Below are positions 1 to 7,679 of a DNA stretch of 54,475 nucleotides, piece by piece. The DNA lies in the NCBI GenBank assembly GCA_030654395.1, contig JAURXM010000034.1:1-54475 (forward strand), read 5' to 3'. A program made the position numbers and the translations under genes. Origin of the DNA: Aquabacterium sp. GTDB lineage: Bacteria; Pseudomonadota; Gammaproteobacteria; Burkholderiales; Burkholderiaceae_C. How positions within the stretch are numbered: the first letter of the stretch is position 1; each line of letters opens with the position of its first letter. The notes below the pieces were generated by a model. The model was not told the DNA's origin. It searched no databases and was given only the letters and a program-made list of their open reading frames with translations.

Positions 1-2070
1 GAGTTCCATGGCGAAGGTACCGCCAGCCTGACGGTGCCGGACCGGGCCACCCTTGCCAATATGGCACCCGAATACGGTGCCACGATGGGCTTCTTTCCGG
101 TGGACGAGAAGACCATTGCGTATTTTGAAGGCACGGGCCGCACCAAGGCCGAGATACAGGCCTTTGAGGCCTACTTTAAGTCGCAAGGCCTGTTTGGCGT
201 GCCCGTGGCAGGCGACATTGACTATTCGCAAGTGGTGACGCTGGACCTGGGCCAGGTCACACCCAGCCTGGCAGGCCCCAAGCGACCACAGGACCGCATC
301 GAATTGGGCAAGGTGGCTAGCCAGTTCGCGTCACTGTTCTCCAAGCCCAATGCCGAGAACGGCTTCAACCAGCAGGCCGCCGTCTTCCATACCCGCCACC
401 TGCTGCGCGTTTCCGGCGAACCGGTGGCGGCCACGGTGCCGCAGGCGCCGCCCACAGCGCTGGGAGCTGCCCGCCCGGTGGTGGAGATGGAGGCTAACAA
501 GCCCACGCTGGCCGCGGACCACGCCCCGGCTGCCGCGTCCGCAACGGCGGCAGTCAGTGGCAAACCGGATATCACGGTAGGCCACGGCGACGTGCTGATT
601 GCCGCCATCACCAGCTGTACCAACACCTCCAACCCCAGTGTCATGCTGGCCGCGGGCCTGCTGGCCAAGAAGGCGGTCAAGGCCGGGCTGACCGTGGCGC
701 CGCACATCAAGACCTCGCTGGCTCCGGGCTCACGCATCGTCACCCAATATTTGACGGATGCCGGCCTGTTGCCCTACCTGGAAAAGCTGGGCTTTGCGCT
801 GGCTGGCTACGGCTGCACCACCTGCATTGGCAACGCAGGGGATCTGACGCCCGAGCTCAATGCCGTCATCACCGCCAACGACCTGGTGTGCGCGGCGGTG
901 CTTTCGGGCAACCGCAACTTTGAGGCGCGCATCCACCCCAACCTGAAAGCCAACTTTCTGGCCAGCCCGCCGTTGGTGGTGGCCTACGCTATCGCCGGCA
1001 CCGTCAACTGCAACCTGATGACCGACCCAGTGGGGCAAGGCAAGGGCGGCAAAGATGTGTACCTGGGCGACATTTGGCCAACCAGCAATGAAATCTACCA
1101 ATTGCTCAAATTCGCCATGAAGGGGCGGGCCTTCCGTGACAACTACGCCAAGATCAAGACTGAACCCGGCATCCTTTGGGACAAGATCAAGGGCGTGACC
1201 GGTCAGGTCTACACCTGGCCCACCAGCACCTACATCGCCGAGCCGCCGTTTTTTGCTGAATTTGCTTTTGATTCAATAGCTACAAATTCAATGGAAAAAA
1301 GGGCTAAAGGCCAAAATGGCACTGATGCCGTGGCGGTGCGCGGAGCTCGCATCATGGCGCTGTTTGGGGACTCAATCACCACCGACCACATCTCACCCTC
1401 AGGCTCGATCGGAACAAGCTCTCCCGCGGGCCAATGGCTGCTGGCACATGGCGTGCAAAAGGCCGATTTCAACAGTTATGGTGCCCGGCGCGGCCACCAT
1501 GACGTGATGATGCGTGGCACCTTTGCCAATGTGCGCATCAAGAACCTGATGATTCCAACGGACCCAGAGGGCTCACGTGCGGAGGGTGGCATCACCCTTT
1601 ACCAGCACCCTGGTCCGCTCCAGGGCAACAAGATGTTCATTTTTGATGCCGCCATGCAGTATCTGGCCGATGGCGTGCCCACCGTGATTTTTGCGGGCGA
1701 GGAGTACGGCACCGGGTCGAGTCGCGACTGGGCCGCCAAAGGCACCCAATTGTTGGGCATCAAGGCCGTGGTGGCCAGAAGCTTTGAGCGCATTCACCGT
1801 TCCAATTTGGTTGGCATGGCTGTGCTGCCGCTGCAGTTCAAGGGCGACGACTCGTGGCAGTCGCTGGGCCTGCAGGGCAATGAACGCATTGACGTGATCC
1901 CCGATCCCGACCTGACGCCGCAAAGCGATGCTACGCTGCGCATCATCCGTGCTGATGGCAGCACCAAGGAACTCACGCTGACTCTGCGCGTGGACACGCC
2001 GATTGAGGTGGACTATTACCGCGCCGGGGGCATCTTGCCGTTTGTATTACGCCAGTTGTTGAAGGCCTAG
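1..2070 (+). CDS. acnA: Aconitate hydratase AcnA, C-terminal part (5' end outside window)
   Basis: This gene interconverts citrate and isocitrate in the TCA cycle with a [4Fe-4S] cluster. The reading frame is open from base 1 (EFHGEG...), so the start lies upstream and about 690 residues are visible. The cluster ligands appear as ITSCTNTS (near base 612) and GYGCTTCIGN (near 810). The swivel domain follows, with GDSITTDHISPSGSI, GEEYGTGSSRDWAAKG and the end IEVDYYRAGGILPFVLRQLL, all typical of the AcnA/IRP1 class rather than AcnB. There is an alanine/proline-rich linker before the cluster domain (about 430-560) and a family-atypical insertion around 1252-1320. The related 2-methylisocitrate dehydratase AcnD is an alternative, but the C-terminus fits AcnA better. 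No terminator is seen after the stop. Confidence 0.9.
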   Translation, partial: EFHGEGTASLTVPDRATLANMAPEYGATMGFFPVDEKTIAYFEGTGRTKAEIQAFEAYFKSQGLFGVPVAGDIDYSQVVTLDLGQVTPSLAGPKRPQDRIELGKVASQFASLFSKPNAENGFNQQAAVFHTRHLLRVSGEPVAATVPQAPPTALGAARPVVEMEANKPTLAADHAPAAASATAAVSGKPDITVGHGDVLIAAITSCTNTSNPSVMLAAGLLAKKAVKAGLTVAPHIKTSLAPGSRIVTQYLTDAGLLPYLEKLGFALAGYGCTTCIGNAGDLTPELNAVITANDLVCAAVLSGNRNFEARIHPNLKANFLASPPLVVAYAIAGTVNCNLMTDPVGQGKGGKDVYLGDIWPTSNEIYQLLKFAMKGRAFRDNYAKIKTEPGILWDKIKGVTGQVYTWPTSTYIAEPPFFAEFAFDSIATNSMEKRAKGQNGTDAVAVRGARIMALFGDSITTDHISPSGSIGTSSPAGQWLLAHGVQKADFNSYGARRGHHDVMMRGTFANVRIKNLMIPTDPEGSRAEGGITLYQHPGPLQGNKMFIFDAAMQYLADGVPTVIFAGEEYGTGSSRDWAAKGTQLLGIKAVVARSFERIHRSNLVGMAVLPLQFKGDDSWQSLGLQGNERIDVIPDPDLTPQSDATLRIIRADGSTKELTLTLRVDTPIEVDYYRAGGILPFVLRQLLKA
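1252..1320. repeat. AT-rich repeat-like in-frame insertion inside aconitase
   Basis: Between the conserved EPPFF and VRGARIM segments of aconitase, the DNA turns AT-rich (about 1255-1315) and encodes FDSIATNSMEKRAKGQNG. Other AcnA proteins have a link of about 13 residues here; this one has about 26. The DNA text (attcaatagctacaaattca ... gggctaaaggcc) resembles the short dispersed repeats common in Comamonadaceae intergenic regions. That resemblance is from memory and not verified. The reading frame is preserved. Confidence 0.5.
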
Positions 2071-2108
2071 CACGCCTCGCTGCAGCCGTTTAAGACGAAA
2101 GGCAAAAT

Positions 2109-2429
2109 GTGACCACCATGACTCACGCAAGCAAGCGGGCCCAGGTAACGGCGGCTCTGCGGATTCAGGGGGTGGTTGATGGGTCAATGGACACCATCAT
2201 CTCCATTGATGCCGATATGCGCGTGGTTCTATATAACCCCGCAGCGGCAAAGGTATTCGGCGTACCGGTCGAAGATGCCATGGGGCGTTCTATTGAGCAA
2301 TTCATACCAGCCCGGTTTCGTGAAGTACACAGCAATCAGGTACACGCCTTTGGTGAACAAAGCCAAACTACGCGTCGTATGGGTAATCTTGGGCAGCTTG
2401 TTGGATTGCGTTCCAATGGCGAGGAATGA
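2109..2429 (+). pseudogene. Truncated PAS-domain sensor gene remnant
   Basis: The frame encodes about 106 residues of one PAS domain: a PAS N-cap and core (SMDTIISIDADMRVVLYNPAAAKVFG, then GRSIEQFIPARFREVH) up to LVGLRSNGEE. In intact S-box sensors this is followed by FPIEAS and the last two strands, then a kinase or GGDEF output. Here a TGA follows NGEE directly and no sensor-like coding resumes in any frame over the next 50 bases. The start could be GTG 2109 or ATG 2118. It could be translated as a stub, but with the last strands missing it is more likely a decayed fragment of a larger sensor. Confidence 0.65.
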
Positions 2430-2474
2430 CGGGTGCAACGGACATCACTGCCTTTGGCGGATGGCGAGCCTATA

Positions 2475-2765
2475 TCAGACAGGAAATGTAAGCGCAGGGG
2501 TGGTCATTTCTTCTGAAACGCTGTTTTTGGATGATTCTTTTGGCGGTTCGATTTTGCGCAGCCATGACTGTGCGCAGTCTACGGTTGTGCCCACCGCGCC
2601 GTACTCGCTGATCAAGCCTTCGCCTTCGACCTTCCAGATGCGGCCATGCTCGCTGTGCTCTCCACGTAAGCAAGCCACACGCACTGTTTTGCCCACATTG
2701 GGGCCTTTGGTGCCTAAGGCGCCTTCGATGATTTCGGCGTGGTCGCCAGCCTGGATTGGTTTCAT
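2475..2765 (-). CDS. Small conserved hypothetical protein (96 aa)
   Basis: The function is not known. The 96-residue protein begins MKPIQAGDHAEIIEG and has a compact beta-rich, KOW/SH3-like pattern: GDHAEIIEG, then GKTVRVACLRG, GRIWKVEGEGLISEYGAVG and WLRKIEP. Similar small proteins occur in proteobacterial genomes and phages (recalled, not searched). I chose the ATG at 2765 because AAAGG lies about 7 bases upstream and because the longer frame to 2828 adds residues that do not continue the fold. The tail SEEMTTPALTFPV looks unstructured. It lies just beyond the tRNA-Asn terminator on the same strand, so it probably has its own promoter. Confidence 0.6.
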   Translation of the reverse strand: MKPIQAGDHAEIIEGALGTKGPNVGKTVRVACLRGEHSEHGRIWKVEGEGLISEYGAVGTTVDCAQSWLRKIEPPKESSKNSVSEEMTTPALTFPV

Positions 2766-2826
2766 GCAAGCCTTTCTGTAAGTGGTGGCCGAGCATGGCT
2801 CGATTTGCTCAAGTGAACCACAAAGC

Positions 2827-2860
2827 AAAACGCCCCAAGCAATGATGCTTAGGGCGTTTT
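2827..2860. terminator. Rho-independent terminator after tRNA-Asn
   Basis: Fourteen-base arms (AAAACGCCCCAAGC and GCTTAGGGCGTTTT, one mismatch) flank a 6-base loop. It sits 7 bases downstream of the tRNA 3' end on the minus strand and is A/T-flanked on both sides, so it could work in both directions. Confidence 0.85.
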
Positions 2861-2867
2861 GGAATTT

Positions 2868-2943
2868 TGGCTCCTCGACCTGGGCTCGAACCAGGGACCT
2901 ACGGATTAACAGTCCGGCGCTCTACCAACTGAGCTATCGAGGA
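2868..2943 (-). tRNA. tRNA-Asn (anticodon GTT)
   Basis: This 76-base gene encodes its CCA end. On the minus strand it starts TCCTCGATAGCTCAG and ends GAGGAGCCA; the acceptor stem pairs TCCTCGA with TCGAGGA. The anticodon loop is CTGTTAA, anticodon at 2908-2910. The T-arm is GGTTCGAGCC. A promoter lies directly upstream and a terminator directly downstream, so it is a single-gene unit. Confidence 0.97.
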
Positions 2944-2956
2944 ATACTCTTTGTTG

Positions 2957-2985
2957 TTAACTTCAGTTTTTAAACTGCTTGTCAA
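2957..2985 (-). promoter_or_regulatory. Sigma-70 promoter of tRNA-Asn
   Basis: On the minus strand there is a perfect -35 TTGACA (2980-2985), a 17-base spacer and a -10-like AGTTAA (2957-2962), placing the start about 7 bases before the tRNA 5' end. The spacer contains the palindrome CAGTTTAAAAACTG. Confidence 0.65.
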
Positions 2986-3033
2986 CCGAGAACGCTACTA
3001 TAGCATGGTTTTTTTCGTATTTCAACGGCGGGT

Positions 3034-5184
3034 TCAAAAGTTGAGTTGTGCTGACAAGGTGGCGGTGCGCTTGGGTTGGGGGAACAAGTAGATGTGCCCA
3101 GCCAATGAGGGTGATTCACGCCAGTCACGTGCATCAAGCAAATTGATGATGCCAAGGCGCCACGTGATGGTTTGTCCTTGCAGGACTTGGTTAGCTCGCA
3201 GGCTCAAATCGACACGTGTCCACGCTGGCAGGCTGATGGTGTTGCTGGTATCGACCCAGCGCTGGCCTTCGCGCACCACATCGGTTTGCACTGTCACCGG
3301 CACAGCCGATGCAAAGGTGTAGCTGCCCGACACTTTCAGTGTGTTGCCCGGCACGTTGGTGGGGCGCCGGCCATTGACCCCGTCTTGGCGGCTGTTTTGG
3401 CGCTTGGCATCCAGCAGCATCGCGCTGCCGCTCAGCCCCCACATGCCGATGCGGCCTTGCCAGTAGCCTTCAACGCCTGCATGGCGTGATTGACCGTCGT
3501 AGGCAAAGGTGTTGTTCACATCCACAGCCTCAGGCCGCACGATGCTGAACCAGTTCATACCCCACTGCGCATGGAGGTGATCTGCGGTGTATTGCCCTTT
3601 AACGCCCAATTCAAGCTGACGGCTTTTGTGTGCGGGCAGGATTTGACCCGAGTTGGCGAGGCCAGTCGCTGTTGGGGCAACTCTGTTTTCGGTACCTTCT
3701 CCCCAGCTGACATAGGCGCGTGTGAGTGGCGCAAAGGTATATGCCAATGCGGCCCAAGGGGTGTTGAAGGATTGGTTGATCGCGGTGTCTTCAGTGCCAT
3801 CAGTCTTGACACTGTGGCGGCTAAGGCTGGTGTGCCTCAAGCCTGCCCACGCCTGCCAGTCCGTGTTGAGACGGACGGTGTCTTGCAGTGCGAATTCGGT
3901 GCTGCGCTCTTGGCGGTTGGTGCTTGCCGTCAGCAAACTGGGGTCAGCAGGTTGTGGCCCTGACGGGTTGTGAACGCTGCCATACCCAACCCAGTTGTAG
4001 GCTTGTGTGGTGATCTCGGTATGAAAGAGCGAACTCAGCATGCTGACACTGAGCTCATGCTGCAATGCACCGGTCTGCACCTTGCCTTGCAACTGTGCCA
4101 ACAGTGAGCGTGTGATGCGCAGTTCATTGTCCGATCTGTAGTCGTACAGGTCATGACTGCCATCGCCACAATAGTTGGTATAGACCGATGCTGTTGAGCA
4201 GCCAAAAGGAAACGCCGCCCGGTCATTGGACTTCAGGTGTTGCTCACCATAGGTCACGGTGCTCTTCCAGCTGTCACCCAAACTCTGCCGCCAGCGCAAG
4301 GTGCCAGTGTCACCTTGGAGTTGCACCGGCAATGTCCAGTCCTGGTTGTTGATGTTGATGTTGGGGTTGAAGTCGCGGGCTGAGGGCAGGGTGCTGCCCA
4401 GCACGCTCAAGCCTGGCACGCTGGGTTGGCTTTGCCAGCTGTGCTCGAACTCTGCTTCGATGAGGGTGCCAGGTGCCACTTGCCAATCACCTGCCGCTGC
4501 AAACAGTTGACGATGGCCGTGTGTGTTATCGGTCTTGGTGTTCAGGCGCTCAAGGGCGGCGTTGACATGCAGACCGAACTGATTCTGTTCACCCAAGCGG
4601 TCACCGAAGTCGAGCGATGTCAGCACGTTGCCCACATCACTTAGCGCGAGTTCGGCTGTGCGTACACGGCCTTGCGGGCGTTTGACCACAAAATTGACGA
4701 GCCCGCCTGGCGAGCTCACACCACTCTGGATGCCGCTGGTGCCTTTGAACAGCTCGACGGCTGACTTGTTGTCTAAGCTAATGCGTGTCTCTGCATTGAT
4801 GGGCAGGCCTTCGCGTCGGTAGTTGTAGGCGTTGTCCAACGTGAAGCCGCGGATGCTCAGATAGTCCCAGTACCCGACGGTGTTATACGAGTCGGTGGTG
4901 CTGGCGTCCAGTTTGGTGATGTCAGCCAAGCGGGTGACTTGGGCATCTTTGATGGCGTCTTGGCTGAACGTTTGAGCTTGTGCCGGTGTTTCCCATGCAG
5001 GCTGATCACCTAAGCCTGTGATGCTGGCTTTGGGGCTGCGTTTAAGCGTGGCTGTCACGCCAACAGACGGCAGGGTGGTCGCCGTGTCGGACGCATTTTG
5101 GGCCGACGCAGGCAGGCAATGGGCCAGCAGTGCGGCAACAGCCACGGTCAAAGGCGACAAACGGTGGATGGCAGATGGATTCAT
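3034..5184 (-). CDS. TonB-dependent outer-membrane receptor under a TPP riboswitch
   Basis: This is a 716-residue outer-membrane transporter of the siderophore-receptor type. A signal peptide ends near ASAQ (residue 29). The plug domain follows (about 55-170: DYLSIRGFTLDN, then ELFKGTSGIQSGVSSPGGLVNFVVKRP), then the 22-strand barrel, ending LSAQLNF with the usual terminal Phe. By sequence it would be called a ferric-siderophore receptor, but its leader carries a TPP riboswitch (5253-5339), so expression should fall when thiamine diphosphate is plentiful. I therefore infer uptake of thiamine or a thiamine precursor. No thiamine biosynthesis gene is nearby. The start ATG has GGAG 6 bases upstream (5191-5194). 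Confidence 0.9.
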   Translation of the reverse strand: MNPSAIHRLSPLTVAVAALLAHCLPASAQNASDTATTLPSVGVTATLKRSPKASITGLGDQPAWETPAQAQTFSQDAIKDAQVTRLADITKLDASTTDSYNTVGYWDYLSIRGFTLDNAYNYRREGLPINAETRISLDNKSAVELFKGTSGIQSGVSSPGGLVNFVVKRPQGRVRTAELALSDVGNVLTSLDFGDRLGEQNQFGLHVNAALERLNTKTDNTHGHRQLFAAAGDWQVAPGTLIEAEFEHSWQSQPSVPGLSVLGSTLPSARDFNPNININNQDWTLPVQLQGDTGTLRWRQSLGDSWKSTVTYGEQHLKSNDRAAFPFGCSTASVYTNYCGDGSHDLYDYRSDNELRITRSLLAQLQGKVQTGALQHELSVSMLSSLFHTEITTQAYNWVGYGSVHNPSGPQPADPSLLTASTNRQERSTEFALQDTVRLNTDWQAWAGLRHTSLSRHSVKTDGTEDTAINQSFNTPWAALAYTFAPLTRAYVSWGEGTENRVAPTATGLANSGQILPAHKSRQLELGVKGQYTADHLHAQWGMNWFSIVRPEAVDVNNTFAYDGQSRHAGVEGYWQGRIGMWGLSGSAMLLDAKRQNSRQDGVNGRRPTNVPGNTLKVSGSYTFASAVPVTVQTDVVREGQRWVDTSNTISLPAWTRVDLSLRANQVLQGQTITWRLGIINLLDARDWRESPSLAGHIYLFPQPKRTATLSAQLNF

Positions 5185-5195
5185 GGACAGCTCCG

Positions 5196-5255
5196 GCGCA
5201 GCAAAATAAAGGGTGCTGCGTGTGGGCGTGCCATCCTGACTAAGGCTAGCTGCGC
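5196..5255 (-). promoter_or_regulatory. Competing hairpin segments between TPP aptamer and start codon
   Basis: In the mRNA (minus strand) GCTGCGC (5196-5202), next to the GGAG ribosome site, can pair with CGCAGC at 5215-5220 (6 bp, local hairpin) or GCGCAGC at 5249-5255 (7 bp). The distal copy overlaps the 3' strand of aptamer helix P1 (5253-5256). This is a plausible switch in which TPP binding frees the local hairpin beside the ribosome site. The complementarity is seen; the mechanism is inferred. Confidence 0.45.
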
Positions 5256-5339
5256 TTTCCTACGCGAGCATGACCTCGTTCAGGTTCAAAGGGACTCTCT
5301 CAGTGAGCACGGTCAATTGACCGACTCACACCCCTAGCG
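5253..5339 (-). promoter_or_regulatory. TPP (THI-box) riboswitch
   Basis: Read on the minus strand, the element has the ordered TPP aptamer landmarks: CGCT-AGGGGTG at the 5' end, a variable P3 arm (GTGAG ... CTCAC) containing the palindrome CGGTCAATTGACCG, then CTGAGAGAG, CCCTTTGAACCTGA, and GCTCGCGTAGGAAAGCG. P1 closes as CGCT with AGCG. It lies 69 bases before the receptor start on the same strand. The family binds thiamine diphosphate and usually represses the downstream gene. Confidence 0.95.
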
Positions 5340-5370
5340 ATGCTTGATTGTACTTGGGCTCTTAAAGCGC

Positions 5371-6450
5371 TCAGATCAGACCCAGCCTTTGGTGCAGCAA
5401 GGGACTGGTTGTTGTGTAGAGCAGGTGCTGCGGCGCATCGGGGTTCAGGCTGGCCGCTGCGTGGTGCGCCGCCAGTGTCGCTTCGTGAAACCCGCACAGC
5501 AGCAGGCGCTTCTTGCCCGGGTAGGTGTTGATGTCGCCAACGGCGTAGATGCCAGCGATGCTGCTTTCAAAGCTGCTGGCCGACACCGCCACTTGCTTGC
5601 GATCTAAAGCCATGCCCCATTGCGTGAGCGGGCCCAGCTTGGGGCTCAGGCCTTGTCTAATCAGCAAATGGTCAAGTTCCAGCGATTGCGTTTGACCATC
5701 CGCACCAAGCACGGTCAAACTGTCTAAATGGCCATCGCTGACCTCTGCGCCCGTTGGCATGCCCACCACCAAAGTGACTTGTCCTGAGGTCTGCATGATG
5801 CGAACGCGGGCATCCAGCGTTGGGTCAGCTTGGAACTGGTCGCGTCGGTGTAGCAAAGTCAGTTTGGCTGGGCGTTGATTGGGATCGGGTTGCTCAGCCA
5901 GCGCCAGAACCGCAGACAAGGCCTCGTCGCCACCACCAGAGATCACCACATGTTGATCAGCCCAAGGGGGGGGCGATAGCAGCGGTGCCTCAAGGTGGTA
6001 ATGCACATTGCTGGCCGTATCCAGCACGGGTAGATTCAGCCCGCGTGGCATGAAAGCACCAGCGCCTGCAGCCACAAAAATGACGCGGCATCGCAGTTGC
6101 AGGCCTTTGTCCGTGCGCAGCTCAAAGCCGCCTTCGGATCTGGCCGTCAGTTCAGTGACAAGGTGCCCTAGATGCAGATTGCGCGCGGGTGCGCCGAACC
6201 TGTCCGTCGGCATAAAGGGCTGCGCTTGCGTCAGCAGTTGCTGCGCCAACTCACGCCCAGTGCACACGGCGATGCCAGGGATATCGTAGATGGGCTTATC
6301 CGGGTAGAGCGCAACGCACTGCCCACCGGCCTCGGGCAGGACATCGATGATCTCGGCCTTGATGCCCAGCAAACCCAGTTGAAACAACTGAAACAGGCCC
6401 ACCGGGCCTGCACCAATGACAACGGCATCCGTGTCAATCATCAAGGGCAC
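5371..6450 (-). CDS. Ferredoxin--NADP+ reductase, thioredoxin-reductase-like type
   Basis: This is a 359-residue flavoprotein of the YumC/TrxR-like FNR class, which moves electrons between NADPH and ferredoxin. An FAD Rossmann motif sits at the N-terminus (VVIGAGPVGLFQ), followed by GGQCVALYPDKPIYDIPG as in this class, an NADPH Rossmann motif (VVISGGGDEAL) mid-protein, and IYAVGDINTYPGKKRLLLCGFHEA near the C-terminus. The CxxC of true thioredoxin reductases is absent. It lies 22 bases after fdxA at the end of the sulfate-assimilation operon, so its likely job is to reduce that ferredoxin for CysI. It ends 31 bases before the TPP riboswitch on the same strand. Confidence 0.88.
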   Translation of the reverse strand: MPLMIDTDAVVIGAGPVGLFQLFQLGLLGIKAEIIDVLPEAGGQCVALYPDKPIYDIPGIAVCTGRELAQQLLTQAQPFMPTDRFGAPARNLHLGHLVTELTARSEGGFELRTDKGLQLRCRVIFVAAGAGAFMPRGLNLPVLDTASNVHYHLEAPLLSPPPWADQHVVISGGGDEALSAVLALAEQPDPNQRPAKLTLLHRRDQFQADPTLDARVRIMQTSGQVTLVVGMPTGAEVSDGHLDSLTVLGADGQTQSLELDHLLIRQGLSPKLGPLTQWGMALDRKQVAVSASSFESSIAGIYAVGDINTYPGKKRLLLCGFHEATLAAHHAAASLNPDAPQHLLYTTTSPLLHQRLGLI

Positions 6451-6472
6451 CGATCATGGCTGGATAAGCCGA

Positions 6473-6796
6473 TCAGCGGATCAGTTGATCCAGCTTATCG
6501 GTCTTGTCCTTCCACTCGTCCGCATCAGGCAAATGATCCTTGCGCTTGGTGATGCTGGGCCAGAGCTTGGCCAAGTCGGCGTTGATTTTGATGTACTGCT
6601 GCTGGTCGCCCGGCACGTCCTCTTCAGGGACGATGGCGTTGACCGGGCATTCTGGGATGCAGACGGCGCAATCAATGCACTCATCGGGATCGATGACCAG
6701 AAAGTTGGGGCCTTCCCGGAAGCAGTCCACCGGGCATACGTCCACACAGTCTGTGTATTTGCAGCGTATGCAGGCTTCGGTGACGACGTGAGTCAT
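6473..6796 (-). CDS. fdxA: Seven-iron ferredoxin FdxA
   Basis: This is a 107-residue [3Fe-4S][4Fe-4S] ferredoxin. The ligands appear as [18 protein letters not shown] (residues about 9-26) and [12 protein letters not shown] (about 39-50). The C-terminal extension rich in charged residues ([21 protein letters not shown]) is typical of the proteobacterial FdxA family. Its start overlaps the end of the SUMT gene by 4 bases, so the two are translationally coupled. Position between a siroheme-pathway gene and a ferredoxin reductase suggests it supplies electrons to sulfite reductase. Confidence 0.93.
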   Translation of the reverse strand: MTHVVTEACIRCKYTDCVDVCPVDCFREGPNFLVIDPDECIDCAVCIPECPVNAIVPEEDVPGDQQQYIKINADLAKLWPSITKRKDHLPDADEWKDKTDKLDQLIR

Positions 6797-7674
6797 GTCA
6801 GTTCTCTGGTATCAGGTTGATGAATTGGGTGAGATTTTACGGGCTGCGGCATGGCCTCTGTGCCCATCTGGTCTCTTGTTTGTCCAATAAAGGAGATATG
6901 CGTCAAAGGTTGATCAGGTAATTCAGTGCCCCCCGCGCCCACAATGACCAGCGTTGGGCGCCCGGCGTGGGTCGCGCTGGCCTCGTCCAAACCACCAACG
7001 GTGTGGACGGTGTGGCGCATGTCAGGCCATCCTGCACGTGAAACCACGCTGACGGCCGTGTCTGCAGGCCAGCCCGCATCCAGCAGGCCCTTTGACAGGG
7101 GCGCCAGTTGACGGCCAGCCATGTAGAACACCTCTGTATCAGCCCTCTGTCCGGGGCCCATGCCGCATTGCAGATCGCCAGTGCGGGTCATGGCCGTGGT
7201 AAAGCTCACGCTGCGGCCTGTGCCGCGCCGTGTCAGAGGCCGCTTGGTCGCTGCTGCAGCAGCCAAGGCGGAGGTGACGCCGGGCACCACCTCGCATTGA
7301 ATACCGGCTTCGTGCAGCACGTGAAGCTCTTCTTCCAGTCGACCAAAGAGGCTGGGGTCGCCGCCCTTGAGGCGTGCTACCAATCCACGCTCACCATGAA
7401 CAGCGCCCACGGCCTGTGCATGCTCTAAGAGCAGTTGGTTGATGCGGGTCTGCCCATTGAAGTCGCTGCCGGGTTGGCCAGAGAATCCCCGTTTGCCCAC
7501 GTCGATCCACTCGGCTTGAGGGGCCAAGTCGCGCAATGCGGCATCAGCCAGTGCGTCAAACAGCACGACCTGCGCTTGCGCGAGCAATCGGCTGCCACGC
7601 ACCGTGATCAGGTCGGCCTCACCGGGGCCCGCCCCGATGAACACGACTTTGGCTGCAACGAGTGAGCAAGGCAC
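6793..7674 (-). CDS. cobA: Uroporphyrinogen-III C-methyltransferase (SUMT)
   Basis: This enzyme methylates uroporphyrinogen III twice with S-adenosylmethionine to give precorrin-2, the siroheme precursor. The 293-residue protein has the family signatures [18 protein letters not shown] near the N-terminus, [14 protein letters not shown], and [14 protein letters not shown]. It is a stand-alone SUMT domain without the CysG dehydrogenase/ferrochelatase part, so oxidation and iron insertion must be encoded elsewhere. The C-terminal 40 residues after the SUMT fold look disordered. It lies 5 bases after cysN and provides siroheme for the CysI product of the same operon. Confidence 0.93.
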   Translation of the reverse strand: MPCSLVAAKVVFIGAGPGEADLITVRGSRLLAQAQVVLFDALADAALRDLAPQAEWIDVGKRGFSGQPGSDFNGQTRINQLLLEHAQAVGAVHGERGLVARLKGGDPSLFGRLEEELHVLHEAGIQCEVVPGVTSALAAAAATKRPLTRRGTGRSVSFTTAMTRTGDLQCGMGPGQRADTEVFYMAGRQLAPLSKGLLDAGWPADTAVSVVSRAGWPDMRHTVHTVGGLDEASATHAGRPTLVIVGAGGTELPDQPLTHISFIGQTRDQMGTEAMPQPVKSHPIHQPDTRELT

Positions 7675-7679
7675 TTTAT

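Noticed and set aside
2176..2781. 201-codon plus-strand frame after acnA
   Set aside because: Overlaps the PAS frame and the minus-strand 96-aa gene out of frame; composition is not protein-like.
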